From NCBI GenBank assembly GCA_017795085.1, contig CP051246.1:682001-746000 (forward strand): 64,000 bases of DNA. Direction: 5' to 3'. This DNA comes from Salegentibacter sp. (GTDB lineage: Bacteria > Bacteroidota > Bacteroidia > Flavobacteriales > Flavobacteriaceae). The stretch's first letter is position 1. Every line of letters begins with the position of its first letter. A model generated the notes under the pieces. The model was not told the DNA's origin. It saw nothing but the letters and a program-made list of their open reading frames with translations, and did no database searches. Positions 33,812 through 42,752 of this stretch are shown piece after piece. Made by a program: the position numbers and the translations under genes.

Positions 33812-34870
33812 CTAGTATTGATAAACAATTGCATTTACGTTCATTCCCGCCCCAACACTGGCTAGAATAATTACATCACCCGTGTTTAATTCCTGGTTTT
33901 TTATTTTTCCTTTTCTAACCAGGTCAAGTAGTGTTGGTACGGTGGCCACGCTACTATTTCCCAATTCCTGAATAGTCATGGGCATCATATTTTCAGGGAC
34001 CGGTTGCTTGTAAAGTCTGAAAAAGCGTTTTACAATGGCATCATCCATCTTTTCATTGGCCTGGTGAATAAAAATTTTCTTCAGGTCATTAATACTTTTT
34101 CCGCTTTTTTCAAGGCAGGACTTCATTGCCACCGGAACATGTTTTAAAGCGAATTCGTAGATTTTTCGTCCGTTCATTTTAATATACCGGATATCTTCTG
34201 GTGCTTTTGCATCATTTGATTTGCCGAAGTAAATATAATTGGCTTCGCTATAGGAGTAGGTAGCCGATTCTTGTGCTAAAAGTCCACCTTCTTCTAAAGT
34301 AGCTTCTACAACAGCAGCACCGGCACCATCAGAAAAAATCATTGAGTCACGGTCGTGTTTATCTACTACCCGCGATAAAGCTTCGGCACCAATTACCAGG
34401 CATTTTTTAGCCATTCCTGCTTTAATAAAAGCCTGTGCTTGAATAAACCCTTCAATCCAACCGGGGCAGCCAAAAAGCAGGTCGTAGCCTACGCATTTGG
34501 GATTTTCTATTTTAAGCTGAAATTTTACCCGGGTTGCCAGGCTGGGTACGGTATCGCTTTGCATATTATGCGCTTTTACATCGCCGTAATTATGTGCCAC
34601 AATAATGTAATCCAGGCTTTCAGGGTCGGTTTTGGCGTCTTCAAGCGCCTTTTTAGCTGCAAACACCGCAATATCTGAAGTGTTGAGCTTGTCTTCTATA
34701 TACCTGCGTTCTTCAATTCCGGTAATGGCCTGAAATTTCTCAATAGTAGTTTTATTATCATCAGGAAAACCACTGCCATCAATATTAAAAAAATCATGTT
34801 CCTGGAAGTCAGTATTTTTAGTCACCACATTGGGGATATAGCTCCCTGTTCCACTTATTTTTATATTCAT
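33812..34870 (-). CDS. 3-oxoacyl-ACP synthase III (FabH-like)
   Basis: A 352-residue KAS III fold protein with catalytic Cys135 in LLFGCPGWIEGF, His in IFIHQANEKMDD and Asn in ELGNSSVATVPTLL. The start GTGSYIPNVVTKNTDF is typical. It initiates fatty-acid-like chains by condensing an acyl-CoA with malonyl-ACP. The placement next to a methyltransferase and not in a fab cluster suggests a specialised or paralogous FabH. Confidence 0.9.
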   Translation of the reverse strand: MNIKISGTGSYIPNVVTKNTDFQEHDFFNIDGSGFPDDNKTTIEKFQAITGIEERRYIEDKLNTSDIAVFAAKKALEDAKTDPESLDYIIVAHNYGDVKAHNMQSDTVPSLATRVKFQLKIENPKCVGYDLLFGCPGWIEGFIQAQAFIKAGMAKKCLVIGAEALSRVVDKHDRDSMIFSDGAGAAVVEATLEEGGLLAQESATYSYSEANYIYFGKSNDAKAPEDIRYIKMNGRKIYEFALKHVPVAMKSCLEKSGKSINDLKKIFIHQANEKMDDAIVKRFFRLYKQPVPENMMPMTIQELGNSSVATVPTLLDLVRKGKIKNQELNTGDVIILASVGAGMNVNAIVYQY

Positions 34871-35000
34871 TTTGAAAGCTTTCGGTTTATTTCCTAAATT
34901 AATAATTTGCTTTGAATTAAGAACTCTTTAAGATATTTTTTTGAAAAAATATCTTAAAAATACAATCACTCTCCTCGATGTAAATAGGGAGAAGTATTCT

Positions 35001-35054
35001 TTTATTCCCATCAGTGGGTTTACTGCCTCGAACTTGCCCTGGGCTTGTTATTTA
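35001..35054. repeat. Dispersed repeat family 2 copy
   Basis: TTTATTCCCATCAGTGGGTT ... GCCCTGGGCTTGTTATTTA. Related copies at 38180-38217, 53620-53719 and 57353-57447 share the ATTCCCA/GTGGGTTT head and the GGGCTTGCCC-like tail. It lies downstream of gcvP. Confidence 0.55.
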
Positions 35055-35091
35055 ACATTGCGTACCTAACAATGATTTATAAAGCTCTTTT

Positions 35092-37941
35092 TTATGCTTC
35101 CATATATTCTTCCATTGGTGGGCAGGAGCACATTAGGTTCCTATCGCCAAAGGCTTCATCCACCCGTCTTATACTTGGCCAGAATTTATTATCGGTAAGA
35201 TAATCCAGCGGGAAAGCTGCTTTTTGTCTACTATATGGAAATTCCCACGTATCAGCTGTAAGCATTTTAACCGTATGCGGAGCGTTTTTTAATATGTTAT
35301 TTGGTTCGTTTGCTGAGGTTTCGTCAATTTCTTTTTTAATAGAGATTAAAGCATCGCAAAAACGATCAAGTTCAGCCTTGCTTTCACTTTCTGTGGGTTC
35401 TATCATTAAGGTTCCTGTTACCGGAAAAGATACCGTGGGCGAATGAAAACCGTAATCTATAAGGCGTTTTGCAATATCGGTTACTTCAATCCCGTTGGTC
35501 TTGAATGGACGACAATCTAAAATCATTTCGTGGGCAGCCCTCCCGCGTTCTCCGGAATAAAGAGTATTAAAATCGTTTTTTAAACGCTCTTTTATATAAT
35601 TGGCGTTTAGTATGGCGTATTCTGTAGCTTGCTGAAGTCCTTTTGTACCTAACATTTTAATATAGGCATAAGAAATTAGGCAAACTAAAGAAGAACCCCA
35701 GGGTGCTGACGAAATAGCCCCAATAGCATTTTCACCACCGGTTTTTATTACCGGGTTACCGGGTAAAAAAGGTTTTAACTGCTCGGCCACGCAAATTGGC
35801 CCAACGCCAGGCCCACCGCCACCGTGTGGAATGGAAAAGGTCTTGTGTAGGTTTAAATGACAAACATCAGCACCAATAACTCCCGGATTGGTAAGTCCAA
35901 CCTGTGCATTCATATTTGCACCGTCCATATATACCTGCCCGCCATTTTCGTGAATAATACCGGTAATTTCCTTAATAGCCGATTCAAAAACCCCGTGGGT
36001 AGAAGGGTAGGTTACCATCAATGCAGCCAAATTATCCTTGTGTTTAAGGGCTTTTTCGCGTAAGTCGTCTATATCTATGTTTCCATTTTCAGAAGCTTTG
36101 GTAACCACTACTTTCATTCCTGCCATTACTGCCGAAGCCGGATTGGTTCCATGTGCCGAAGAAGGGATCAAGCAAATATTTCTATGGTCTTCCCCGCGGG
36201 ATTCGTGATAAGCTTTAATTACCATAAGTCCGGCATATTCGCCTTGTGCTCCGGAATTTGGCTGAAGCGAAGTTGCTGCAAAACCGGTAATTTCTGTAAG
36301 TTGCTTTTCAAGTTCGCGCAAAACAATCTGGTAACCTTCGGCTTGCTCAACCGGTACAAATGGATGTATATTTCCCCATTGCGGGTCGCTAAGCGGAAGC
36401 ATTTCAGATGCTGCATTTAGTTTCATCGTACAAGAACCTAGCGAAATCATAGAGTGATTTAGCGAAAGATCCTTGCGTTCCAGTTTTTTGATATAACGCA
36501 TTAATTCGGTTTCAGAATGATAGGCGTTAAAAACTTTATGGGTAAGGAACTCGGTTTTTCTACTTAGGTTTTCCGGAATTTTTTCTTCTTCTGAAAGCTC
36601 TTTTACCTCAGAAAATTCTTTCCCTGAAAGTTGTGCAAAAACTGAAATTATCGCATTAATATCTGCCGGTGTCGTGGTTTCATTTAAAGATATAAATACG
36701 CTTTTTTCATCGGGATAGTAAAAATTGATCTCTTTACTTTCTGCAATTTCTTTAACCTTGATGGCATTAGCTTTTACCTGAAGCGTATCAAAATAAGCAG
36801 AGTTTACTTGCTCAAAGCCTAATTGCTGAAGCGATTTATCAAGGCTAACCGTAGAAGCGTGAACGGTGTTGGCAATGTATTTTAAACCTTCAGGGCCATG
36901 ATAAACCCCATACATTCCTGCCATTACAGCTAGCAATACCTGTGCGGTACATATATTTGATGTAGCACGATCACGTTTTATATGTTGTTCCCGAGTTTGC
37001 AGGGCCATACGAAGGGCAAAATTACCATCCATATCTTTGGTTACACCAATTATTCTTCCGGGGATATTTCTTTTATATTCTTCTTTAGTGGCAAAATAAG
37101 CTGCGTGTGGACCGCCGTAACCCAACGGAATTCCGAAGCGTTGTGTGGTACCTACTACAATATCTACACCGAGTTCTCCCGGTGCCTGTAATTTTACAAG
37201 GCTAAGGATATCGGCGGCTACGGCAATTTTAATTCCTGATTCTTTACAGTTTTCAACAAAATTGGCATAATCAAAAACCTGCCCCGATTTTCCGGGATAT
37301 TGTAATAATGCCCCAAAATATTCTTCTGAAAAATCAAATTCTTCGTGCTTGCCAATTACAACCTCAATATCGAGTGGCAGGGCACGGGTTTGGATTAAAG
37401 AGATGCTTTGGGGGAGCACTTCTTCAGAAATAAAAAATTTGTTTACGTTGTTTTTCTTTTGTTTTCGATCCCTAACGGCATGTAAAAGCGAAAGAGCTTC
37501 AGCTGCTGCAGTAGATTCGTCTAAAAGTGAAGCATTCGCAATTTCCATTTGGGTAAGATCGCTTACCATGGTTTGGAAATTCAGTAAAGCTTCCAACCTT
37601 CCTTGTGCAATTTCAGCCTGGTAAGGAGTGTAAGCAGTGTACCAACCCGGATTCTCTAAAATATTACGTTGAATAGGCGCCGGCATAATCGATTGGTGAT
37701 AACCTAAACCGATATACGTTTTAAAAAGCTTGTTTTTTTCTGAAAGTTTGTCAATATGTTCGGCATATTGGTTTTCACTTAAAGCTTTAGAAAGGTTTAG
37801 CGGCCCTTGCAAGCGGATATCATCGGGAATTGTTTCGTAAATAAGTTGATCGAGTGAATTTACGCCAATAGTTTTGAGCATTTCCTGCAAATTGTTGCCC
37901 CTTGGGCCTATATGGCGTAGTGCAAAAGAATCTGTTCTCAT
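35092..37941 (-). CDS. gcvP: Glycine dehydrogenase (decarboxylating), P protein
   Basis: A 949-residue PLP enzyme of the glycine cleavage system, single-chain form. Seen: [18 protein letters not shown] at the N-terminus, [32 protein letters not shown] and the PLP-lysine region [22 protein letters not shown], with SPWGSS-like [18 protein letters not shown] following. The start at 37941 (ATG) is preferred; a TTG three codons upstream is possible. A TACTTTCG box lies 28 bases upstream. The T and H protein genes are not nearby. Length is as expected. Confidence 0.96.
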   Translation of the reverse strand: MRTDSFALRHIGPRGNNLQEMLKTIGVNSLDQLIYETIPDDIRLQGPLNLSKALSENQYAEHIDKLSEKNKLFKTYIGLGYHQSIMPAPIQRNILENPGWYTAYTPYQAEIAQGRLEALLNFQTMVSDLTQMEIANASLLDESTAAAEALSLLHAVRDRKQKKNNVNKFFISEEVLPQSISLIQTRALPLDIEVVIGKHEEFDFSEEYFGALLQYPGKSGQVFDYANFVENCKESGIKIAVAADILSLVKLQAPGELGVDIVVGTTQRFGIPLGYGGPHAAYFATKEEYKRNIPGRIIGVTKDMDGNFALRMALQTREQHIKRDRATSNICTAQVLLAVMAGMYGVYHGPEGLKYIANTVHASTVSLDKSLQQLGFEQVNSAYFDTLQVKANAIKVKEIAESKEINFYYPDEKSVFISLNETTTPADINAIISVFAQLSGKEFSEVKELSEEEKIPENLSRKTEFLTHKVFNAYHSETELMRYIKKLERKDLSLNHSMISLGSCTMKLNAASEMLPLSDPQWGNIHPFVPVEQAEGYQIVLRELEKQLTEITGFAATSLQPNSGAQGEYAGLMVIKAYHESRGEDHRNICLIPSSAHGTNPASAVMAGMKVVVTKASENGNIDIDDLREKALKHKDNLAALMVTYPSTHGVFESAIKEITGIIHENGGQVYMDGANMNAQVGLTNPGVIGADVCHLNLHKTFSIPHGGGGPGVGPICVAEQLKPFLPGNPVIKTGGENAIGAISSAPWGSSLVCLISYAYIKMLGTKGLQQATEYAILNANYIKERLKNDFNTLYSGERGRAAHEMILDCRPFKTNGIEVTDIAKRLIDYGFHSPTVSFPVTGTLMIEPTESESKAELDRFCDALISIKKEIDETSANEPNNILKNAPHTVKMLTADTWEFPYSRQKAAFPLDYLTDNKFWPSIRRVDEAFGDRNLMCSCPPMEEYMEA

Positions 37942-37968
37942 TAAAATCAAGTTGTGGTTTTGATGCTG

Positions 37969-37976
37969 CGAAAGTA
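37969..37976 (-). promoter_or_regulatory. Promoter -7 box of gcvP
   Basis: TACTTTCG on the minus strand, one base from TAnnTTTG, 28 bases before the start codon. No glycine riboswitch was recognised in the short leader. Confidence 0.35.
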
Positions 37977-38179
37977 CATATTTTAATCGTAAATTTTTAG
38001 TTAGAATAGGAGATTTAGAAATGCTTATTACCAGCCTGATTTTTTTGAATTTTAACGACTTAAAGTCTTAAGAATATTAGTTTTTAGAGCGGTTTTAAAG
38101 GGCAAAAACCTTTGGTCGGATGCTTATTTTCCTAGATTTTAATGCTTACTTTTAACACATAAAAACACTCATAGAGGGA

Positions 38180-38217
38180 TTTATTCCAAAGTGGGTTTGC
38201 CCCGAGCTTGTTGATTA
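38180..38217. repeat. Dispersed repeat family 2, short copy
   Basis: TTTATTCCAAAGTGGGTTT joined to GCCCCGAGCTTGTTGATTA, equal to the two ends of the longer copy at 53620-53719 with the middle deleted. Confidence 0.55.
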
Positions 38218-38266
38218 AAGCCAGGCTAATTGGTTAACAAATGGTTATGGACAAAATTTTAAATGT

Positions 38267-39091
38267 GTGAGAGTAGGGAAGCGTGTTTTTGATTTTTATC
38301 TGAATAGTAGTACTCATGTAGCGCTAAATGTAGTGGCCTTAAGCCTTGTTACCATTTTTGAGTATCGACTGCGTATTGATTATTATTTTTTAGCTTTTCT
38401 TTTCTTCGGAACCATTACCGGTTACAATTTTGTAAAATATGCAGGGCTGGCCGGTTTACATCACCGCAGTCTGGCCAAAAACCTTAGGCTTATCCAAATT
38501 TTTTCTTTTTTCTGCTTTTTGGCGTTTATTTATACCATTTTTTTTCAGGAATTTAAAGTCTTAATAGCTTGTGGAGGACTTGGCCTGCTTACTTTATTTT
38601 ATGCAATTCCCTTTTTGAAAGAAAGAAAAAATCTGCGGGCAGTTCCCGGGTTAAAAATTTTGATTATCGCTCTGGTGTGGGCGGGGGTATGTGTGTTATT
38701 GCCTTTTTTACAATACAATAAACTCTCATCAGTTGACTTTGGGGTAGAATTTCTGCAAAAACTACTTTTTATTGTGGCCATTACCATTCCGTTTGAAATA
38801 AGGGATATTCCTTATGATGCACCGGGTCTGGCCACCCTACCACAGCAAATAGGAGTGAGCAAAGCAAAATTAGCAGGATACCTTGTGCTTATTGTTGTTT
38901 TAGGACTCGAGTTTTTTCATGCTGAAATGCGGTTTCAAAATATAATAAGCCTGATGATGGTATTAAGTCTTAGCGGTTTCTTTTTATATAAATCAAAAGT
39001 AAAACAGGGAGCTTATTTTTCAGCCTTTTGGGTAGAGTGTATTCCTTTGTTTTGGTTGGTAATATATGGTTTACTTAGTTATTTTTATTAG
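38267..39091 (+). CDS. UbiA-like multi-span membrane protein, function unknown
   Basis: A 274-residue integral membrane protein with seven to nine hydrophobic segments. GYNFVKYAGLAGLHHRS and the later FEIRDIPYDAPGLATLPQQIGVSKAK resemble the two polar loops of UbiA prenyltransferases (the second resembles NDIRDxxxD), but the first loop lacks a clear NDxxDxxxD motif. It may be a degenerate or divergent prenyltransferase-fold protein; the substrate is unknown. The start is GTG at 38267, giving MRVGKRVFDFYLNSSTHVAL; no ATG fits. Its end overlaps the convergent 88-residue gene by 17 bases. Confidence 0.7.
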   Translation: MRVGKRVFDFYLNSSTHVALNVVALSLVTIFEYRLRIDYYFLAFLFFGTITGYNFVKYAGLAGLHHRSLAKNLRLIQIFSFFCFLAFIYTIFFQEFKVLIACGGLGLLTLFYAIPFLKERKNLRAVPGLKILIIALVWAGVCVLLPFLQYNKLSSVDFGVEFLQKLLFIVAITIPFEIRDIPYDAPGLATLPQQIGVSKAKLAGYLVLIVVLGLEFFHAEMRFQNIISLMMVLSLSGFFLYKSKVKQGAYFSAFWVECIPLFWLVIYGLLSYFY

Positions 39092-39341
39092 ATGAGCTAG
39101 CTTCTCTGAGCTTTTTTCGATGGGCTTCTTTTTCGGCTTCAGTACATTTTTTGATTTCCGCTTTTTGAATAAGTTTGCTGAGTTTGGAATTTTTAGAAGT
39201 ATACTCCCGGCACTGCCCGCAAATGATTATATGCAATAGAAATTTTATTTTTTCTTTAAACTTACTTTCCCGATACTGACTTTTATCACAGCAGCTTTTA
39301 GCACGGGGACAATCAAAAAGGAAGAATTTCTTTTTAGGCAT
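39075..39341 (-). CDS. Small Cys-rich protein, possible zinc anti-sigma factor
   Basis: An 88-residue basic protein. HIIICGQC (His37, Cys41, Cys44) matches the HxxxCxxC pattern of ZAS anti-sigma factors, and DCPRAKSCCDKS at residues 10-21 adds a second Cys group. It lies three bases downstream of an ECF sigma gene, the usual position of a cognate anti-sigma factor. It has no membrane segment. Its role is inferred from position and motif only. Confidence 0.65.
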   Translation of the reverse strand: MPKKKFFLFDCPRAKSCCDKSQYRESKFKEKIKFLLHIIICGQCREYTSKNSKLSKLIQKAEIKKCTEAEKEAHRKKLREASSSNKNN

Positions 39342-39344
39342 AAT

Positions 39345-39896
39345 TTAGAACCATTTTTTTTCCAAACAGGCAGCAAGGGCAGTTCGAGCCCTGTGGATGA
39401 TGACCCAAAGGTTAGACGGGCTGATATTGAATTCATTACAGACCGCTTCGGTATCGGCACCATCAATGGTTTTCATTTTAAAAATAGCAGCGTGTTTTTC
39501 ATTAATTTCATTTAGGCATTCCAAAATGGCCAGGCGAAGCTCTTCGTTTTCCATATCGTCTTCAGCACTTCGGTCAAAATCATCAGCGACCTGTTCTTCC
39601 AGCCAATCCCCGTTATTATCTTCGTCTTTATAATTTACACGGACTTCAGCCTGGCCTTTCTGCGAATTTATTTTGCGATAATAATCAATTATTTTGCGTT
39701 TTAAAATAGAAATAAGCCAGGTACGTTCCTTTGCTTTGCCCAAAAAATTATCTTTAGAATTTAATCCTGCAAGAAAAGTTTCTGAAACCAAATCATTGGC
39801 GATTTCACGATCATTCACCCGAACAATGGCATAATTAAACAGGTAGTCGGCATATTTGTCGACCCATTTATCGGGATTTAAACTATGTTTTGGCAT
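39345..39896 (-). CDS. ECF-type RNA polymerase sigma factor
   Basis: A 183-residue sigma-70 family factor. Region 2: DYLFNYAIVRVNDREIANDLVSETFLAGL, with TWLISILKRKIIDYYRK. Region 4: LNEINEKHAAIFKMKTIDGADTEAVCNEF followed by the recognition helix NISPSNLWVIIHRARTALAACLE. The linker between regions 2 and 4 is longer and more acidic than usual (residues 82-115). It is paired with the small HxxxCxxC gene. A TAATTTTG box lies 21 bases upstream. Confidence 0.9.
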   Translation of the reverse strand: MPKHSLNPDKWVDKYADYLFNYAIVRVNDREIANDLVSETFLAGLNSKDNFLGKAKERTWLISILKRKIIDYYRKINSQKGQAEVRVNYKDEDNNGDWLEEQVADDFDRSAEDDMENEELRLAILECLNEINEKHAAIFKMKTIDGADTEAVCNEFNISPSNLWVIIHRARTALAACLEKKWF

Positions 39897-39916
39897 AAGT
39901 TAGTTGAAGCTTATGC

Positions 39917-39924
39917 CAAAATTA
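39917..39924 (-). promoter_or_regulatory. Promoter -7 box of the ECF sigma gene
   Basis: TAATTTTG on the minus strand, 20 bases before the start. It looks like a housekeeping-sigma promoter, not an autoregulated one. Confidence 0.45.
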
Positions 39925-39997
39925 GCAAAACAATTGTTCACTATAAGTTATAAAAAATATAAGGTTTCGGGTTAAAAATTATACGTTTTGTGATATT

Positions 39998-42028
39998 CTA
40001 TGTTTTTAGCAGTCCGGCTCGTTTCAATAAAGCTTCGGGGCTGGGTTCTTTTCCGCGGAAACGTTTATAAAGCGTCATAGGATGTTCAGTGCCACCACGA
40101 CTTAGGATATTAGATTTGAACTTATTGGCAATTTCACGACTGAAAATTCCATTTTCCTGAAAATATTCAAAAGCATCAGCATCTAAAACTTCAGCCCATT
40201 TATAGGAGTAATAACCTGCTGAATAACCACCCTGAAAAATATGGGAAAAAGCGGTGCTCATACAGTTTTCGGCAACGTCAGGATATAATTTTGTAGGTTC
40301 AAAGGCCTGTTTTTCATGTGCTTTTACATCGGTAATTGCTGAAGGATCTATCGCATGCCAGCTTAAATCCAGCATACCAAAACTCAGTTGCCTAAGGGTA
40401 AACATACCTTCGTGAAAATTAGCCGATTCCTTGATTTTTTGGACTAATTCCATCGGGATTAGTTCACCGGTTTTATAGTGTTTTGCAAAGATTTCCAAGG
40501 CTTCCTGCTCATAGCACCAGTTTTCTAAAACCTGGCTGGGTAATTCTACAAAATCCCAGTAAACATTTGCTCCTGAGAGGCTAGGATAAGTAGTTTCACC
40601 CAACATTCCGTGGAGGGCGTGACCAAATTCGTGAAATAAGGTCGTAACTTCATTAAAAGTAAGTAATGAAGGTTGTGCTTTTGAAGGTTTGGTGAAATTA
40701 CAAACTATGGAAATATGCGGGCGTTCTTCTTTACCGTTTTTAATGTATTGTGGTTTATAACCGGTCATCCAGGCGCCGTCGCGTTTTCCCGGCCGCGGAT
40801 GGAAATCGGCATAAAAAAGGGCTATATATTTTTCATTTTCATCGGTAACGCGATATGTTTTTATGTCAGGATGATATTTATCAACATCGTTTACCTCGTT
40901 AAACTGAAGTCCATATAGCTTATTCGCTACTTCAAAAACCCCTTTAATTACATTTTGCAGTTTAAAATAAGGTTTTAACTTTTCGTCGTCCAGGTTAAAA
41001 CGCCTTTGTTTTAACTTTTCAGCATAATAAGCACTGTCCCATTTTTCCAGGTGATCAATTCCATCACGTTCTTTAGCGAAACTTTCCAGTTCATCAAATT
41101 CCATTTTAGCTGCGGGCTTGGCCTTTTCCAGCATTTCTTTTAAAAAACTATTGACTTTCTCTGGGGTTTCTGCCATTCGCTCTTCCAAGATAAAATGGGC
41201 GTGGGTTTTAAAACCTAATAATTGAGCTCTTTGGTAACGCAGTTTAGCAATTTTTAAAACATTTTTCTGGTTGTCTAATTCATCGTCATGAAAAGCTTTT
41301 GAGCCAAAAGCAAGTGCCATCTTTTTTCGAAGTTCACGATTATTGGCGTATTTCATAAAGGGCAGGTAACTCGGAAATTCAAGAGTGAAAACCCAGCCTT
41401 TTTTGTCTCGGCTGGCGGCAACTTCATGGGCCTCGTCTTTGAAACTTTGAGGTAAGCCGTCCAGATCATTTTCATTGGTGATATGCAACTCAAATGTATT
41501 GGTTTCTGCCAGTACATTTTCTCCAAATTTTAGGCTTAAAGAGGAAAGTTGCTTATCTATTTCACGCAATTCCTGTTGTTTATCTTCAGGAAGATTGGCC
41601 CCGTTTCGTGTAAAAGCTTTGTATTTTCGGTCTAGTAATGTAGCCTCCTCGGTAGAAAGCGCTATATTTTCCTTGTTATTATAAACTTGTTTAACCCTTT
41701 TAAACAAAGCTTTATTTAAGATAATATCATTACTAAACTCAGATAAGAGAGGAGATACTTCCTGAGCTATTTCCTGAATTTCCTTATTGGTTTCTGCTGA
41801 ATTTAGGTTGAAGAAAATGCTGGTTACCCGATCTAATTTTTCGCCTGAAAATTCCAGGGCTTCAATGGTGTTTTTAAAATCGGGTGCTTCTTTTTTTTCA
41901 ATTATATCATTGATTTCTTCCCGGGCAATTTCAATAGCTTTTTCAATAGCCGGTTTAAAATCTTCGGTTTTTATTTTAGAGAAAGGAGCAAAATCAAAGT
42001 TTTGCAATAGAGGATTAGTGTAGGTCAT
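39998..42028 (-). CDS. M3-family oligopeptidase (Dcp/OpdA type)
   Basis: A 676-residue zinc metallopeptidase with the catalytic FHEFGHALHGML (HExxH) and downstream Glu in the SGANVYWDFVELPSQVLENW segment. The N-terminus NPLLQNFDFAPFSKIKTEDF and C-terminus FRGKEPSPEALLKRAGL are classic for dipeptidyl carboxypeptidase/oligopeptidase A relatives. There is no signal peptide, so it acts in the cytoplasm on short peptides. It lies alone, upstream of the candidate small RNA on the other strand. Confidence 0.94.
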   Translation of the reverse strand: MTYTNPLLQNFDFAPFSKIKTEDFKPAIEKAIEIAREEINDIIEKKEAPDFKNTIEALEFSGEKLDRVTSIFFNLNSAETNKEIQEIAQEVSPLLSEFSNDIILNKALFKRVKQVYNNKENIALSTEEATLLDRKYKAFTRNGANLPEDKQQELREIDKQLSSLSLKFGENVLAETNTFELHITNENDLDGLPQSFKDEAHEVAASRDKKGWVFTLEFPSYLPFMKYANNRELRKKMALAFGSKAFHDDELDNQKNVLKIAKLRYQRAQLLGFKTHAHFILEERMAETPEKVNSFLKEMLEKAKPAAKMEFDELESFAKERDGIDHLEKWDSAYYAEKLKQRRFNLDDEKLKPYFKLQNVIKGVFEVANKLYGLQFNEVNDVDKYHPDIKTYRVTDENEKYIALFYADFHPRPGKRDGAWMTGYKPQYIKNGKEERPHISIVCNFTKPSKAQPSLLTFNEVTTLFHEFGHALHGMLGETTYPSLSGANVYWDFVELPSQVLENWCYEQEALEIFAKHYKTGELIPMELVQKIKESANFHEGMFTLRQLSFGMLDLSWHAIDPSAITDVKAHEKQAFEPTKLYPDVAENCMSTAFSHIFQGGYSAGYYSYKWAEVLDADAFEYFQENGIFSREIANKFKSNILSRGGTEHPMTLYKRFRGKEPSPEALLKRAGLLKT

Positions 42029-42072
42029 AAATAAAAAATTGACGTTTTTTAGAGAAATTATAACGTAAGATG

Positions 42073-42101
42073 TTGTGATTTAGTAAAATATCATATATTT
42101 G
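42073..42101 (+). promoter_or_regulatory. Promoter of the candidate small RNA
   Basis: TTG at 42073-42075, an 18-base spacer and TATATTTG at 42094-42101, one of the best promoters in the window, although no protein gene follows on the plus strand. Confidence 0.6.
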
Positions 42102-42104
42102 GCA

Positions 42105-42239
42105 GATGTTAAGACAACAATGCAGTGTAGTTGTTTTTTAAGTTTTTCTGGATTAATATTTTAGAATGGTTAATAAATTATTTTGCAGATTTTAAAAATG
42201 CACTGCTTGGGCCGCGTTTATAACGCGGCCTTTCTTTTT
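42105..42239 (+). ncRNA. Candidate small RNA, possibly 6S-like, between M3 peptidase and purE
   Basis: A unit of about 135 bases bounded by a strong promoter and a strong terminator, with no open frame of note. It can fold as one long hairpin: GCAGTG (42122-42127) pairs with CACTGC (42201-42206) as closing stem, T-rich and A-rich flanks pair imperfectly around it, and TCTG (42147-42150) pairs with CAGA (42186-42189) after a loose internal region. A long rod with an internal bubble is the shape of 6S RNA, and a 6S family in flavobacteria (6S-Flavo) is known; I could not compare with its model. It runs convergent to purE. Confidence 0.5.
42210..42239 (+). terminator. Intrinsic terminator of the candidate small RNA
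   Basis: GGCCGCGTT, loop TAT, AACGCGGCC (perfect 9-bp stem), then TTTCTTTTT. The U-tract is on the plus strand, so it ends plus-strand transcription and cannot simply be the purE terminator. The T-run reaches the purE stop codon. Confidence 0.85.
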
Positions 42240-42723
42240 ATTGCTTAACCTGTTTAGCACCTTCAATTACTTTTTCTTTAAGGCCTTCTTTGTAGATTTT
42301 TATTTTATCAAGCACACATTTGTCAGAGGCTCCGATAATTTGAGCTGCAAGGATGCCGGCATTTTTTGCACCGTCTAAAGCAACGGTGGCTACAGGTACC
42401 CCACCTGGCATTTGTAAAATAGAAAGTACAGAATCCCATCCATCTATAGAATTTCTTGATTTTACGGGAACTCCAATTACAGGAAGTGGCGAAAGCGAGG
42501 CAATCATTCCGGGTAGGTGGGCTGCGCCGCCGGCTCCGGCAATAATCACATTTATATCACGCTCATGAGCGGTTTTTCCGTATTCAAAAAGTTTTTCAGG
42601 GGTACGATGTGCCGATACAATATCGACTTCAACTTCAATATCAAATCCCTTTAAAATATCTATGGCATCCTGCATTACCGGCATATCGCTGGTGCTACCC
42701 ATTATTACTGCTACCTTACTCAT
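42238..42723 (-). CDS. purE: PurE, N5-carboxyaminoimidazole ribonucleotide mutase
   Basis: A 161-residue class I PurE: VAVIMGSTSDMPVMQDAIDIL, SAHRTPEKLFEYGKTAHERD with the catalytic His, and GAGGAAHLPGMIASLSPLPVIGVPVKS. It converts N5-CAIR to CAIR in purine synthesis. It follows purK by 29 bases in the same operon, the usual arrangement for the two-step PurK/PurE route. Confidence 0.96.
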   Translation of the reverse strand: MSKVAVIMGSTSDMPVMQDAIDILKGFDIEVEVDIVSAHRTPEKLFEYGKTAHERDINVIIAGAGGAAHLPGMIASLSPLPVIGVPVKSRNSIDGWDSVLSILQMPGGVPVATVALDGAKNAGILAAQIIGASDKCVLDKIKIYKEGLKEKVIEGAKQVKQ

Positions 42724-42752
42724 AATTTTATTTTTACAAAAACCTGTGAGGT

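Larger units (their letters stand above)
37942..38266. other. Divergent gcvP/UbiA-like spacer
   Basis: Contains the gcvP promoter and a family 2 repeat copy at 38180-38217. Nothing else was recognised. Confidence 0.5.

Noticed and set aside
37942..38000. Glycine riboswitch upstream of gcvP
   Set aside because: The leader between the promoter box and the start is under 30 bases, too short for the aptamer.
42210..42239. The hairpin as the terminator of purE
   Set aside because: The U-tract is on the plus strand; on the minus strand the stem is followed by mixed sequence.
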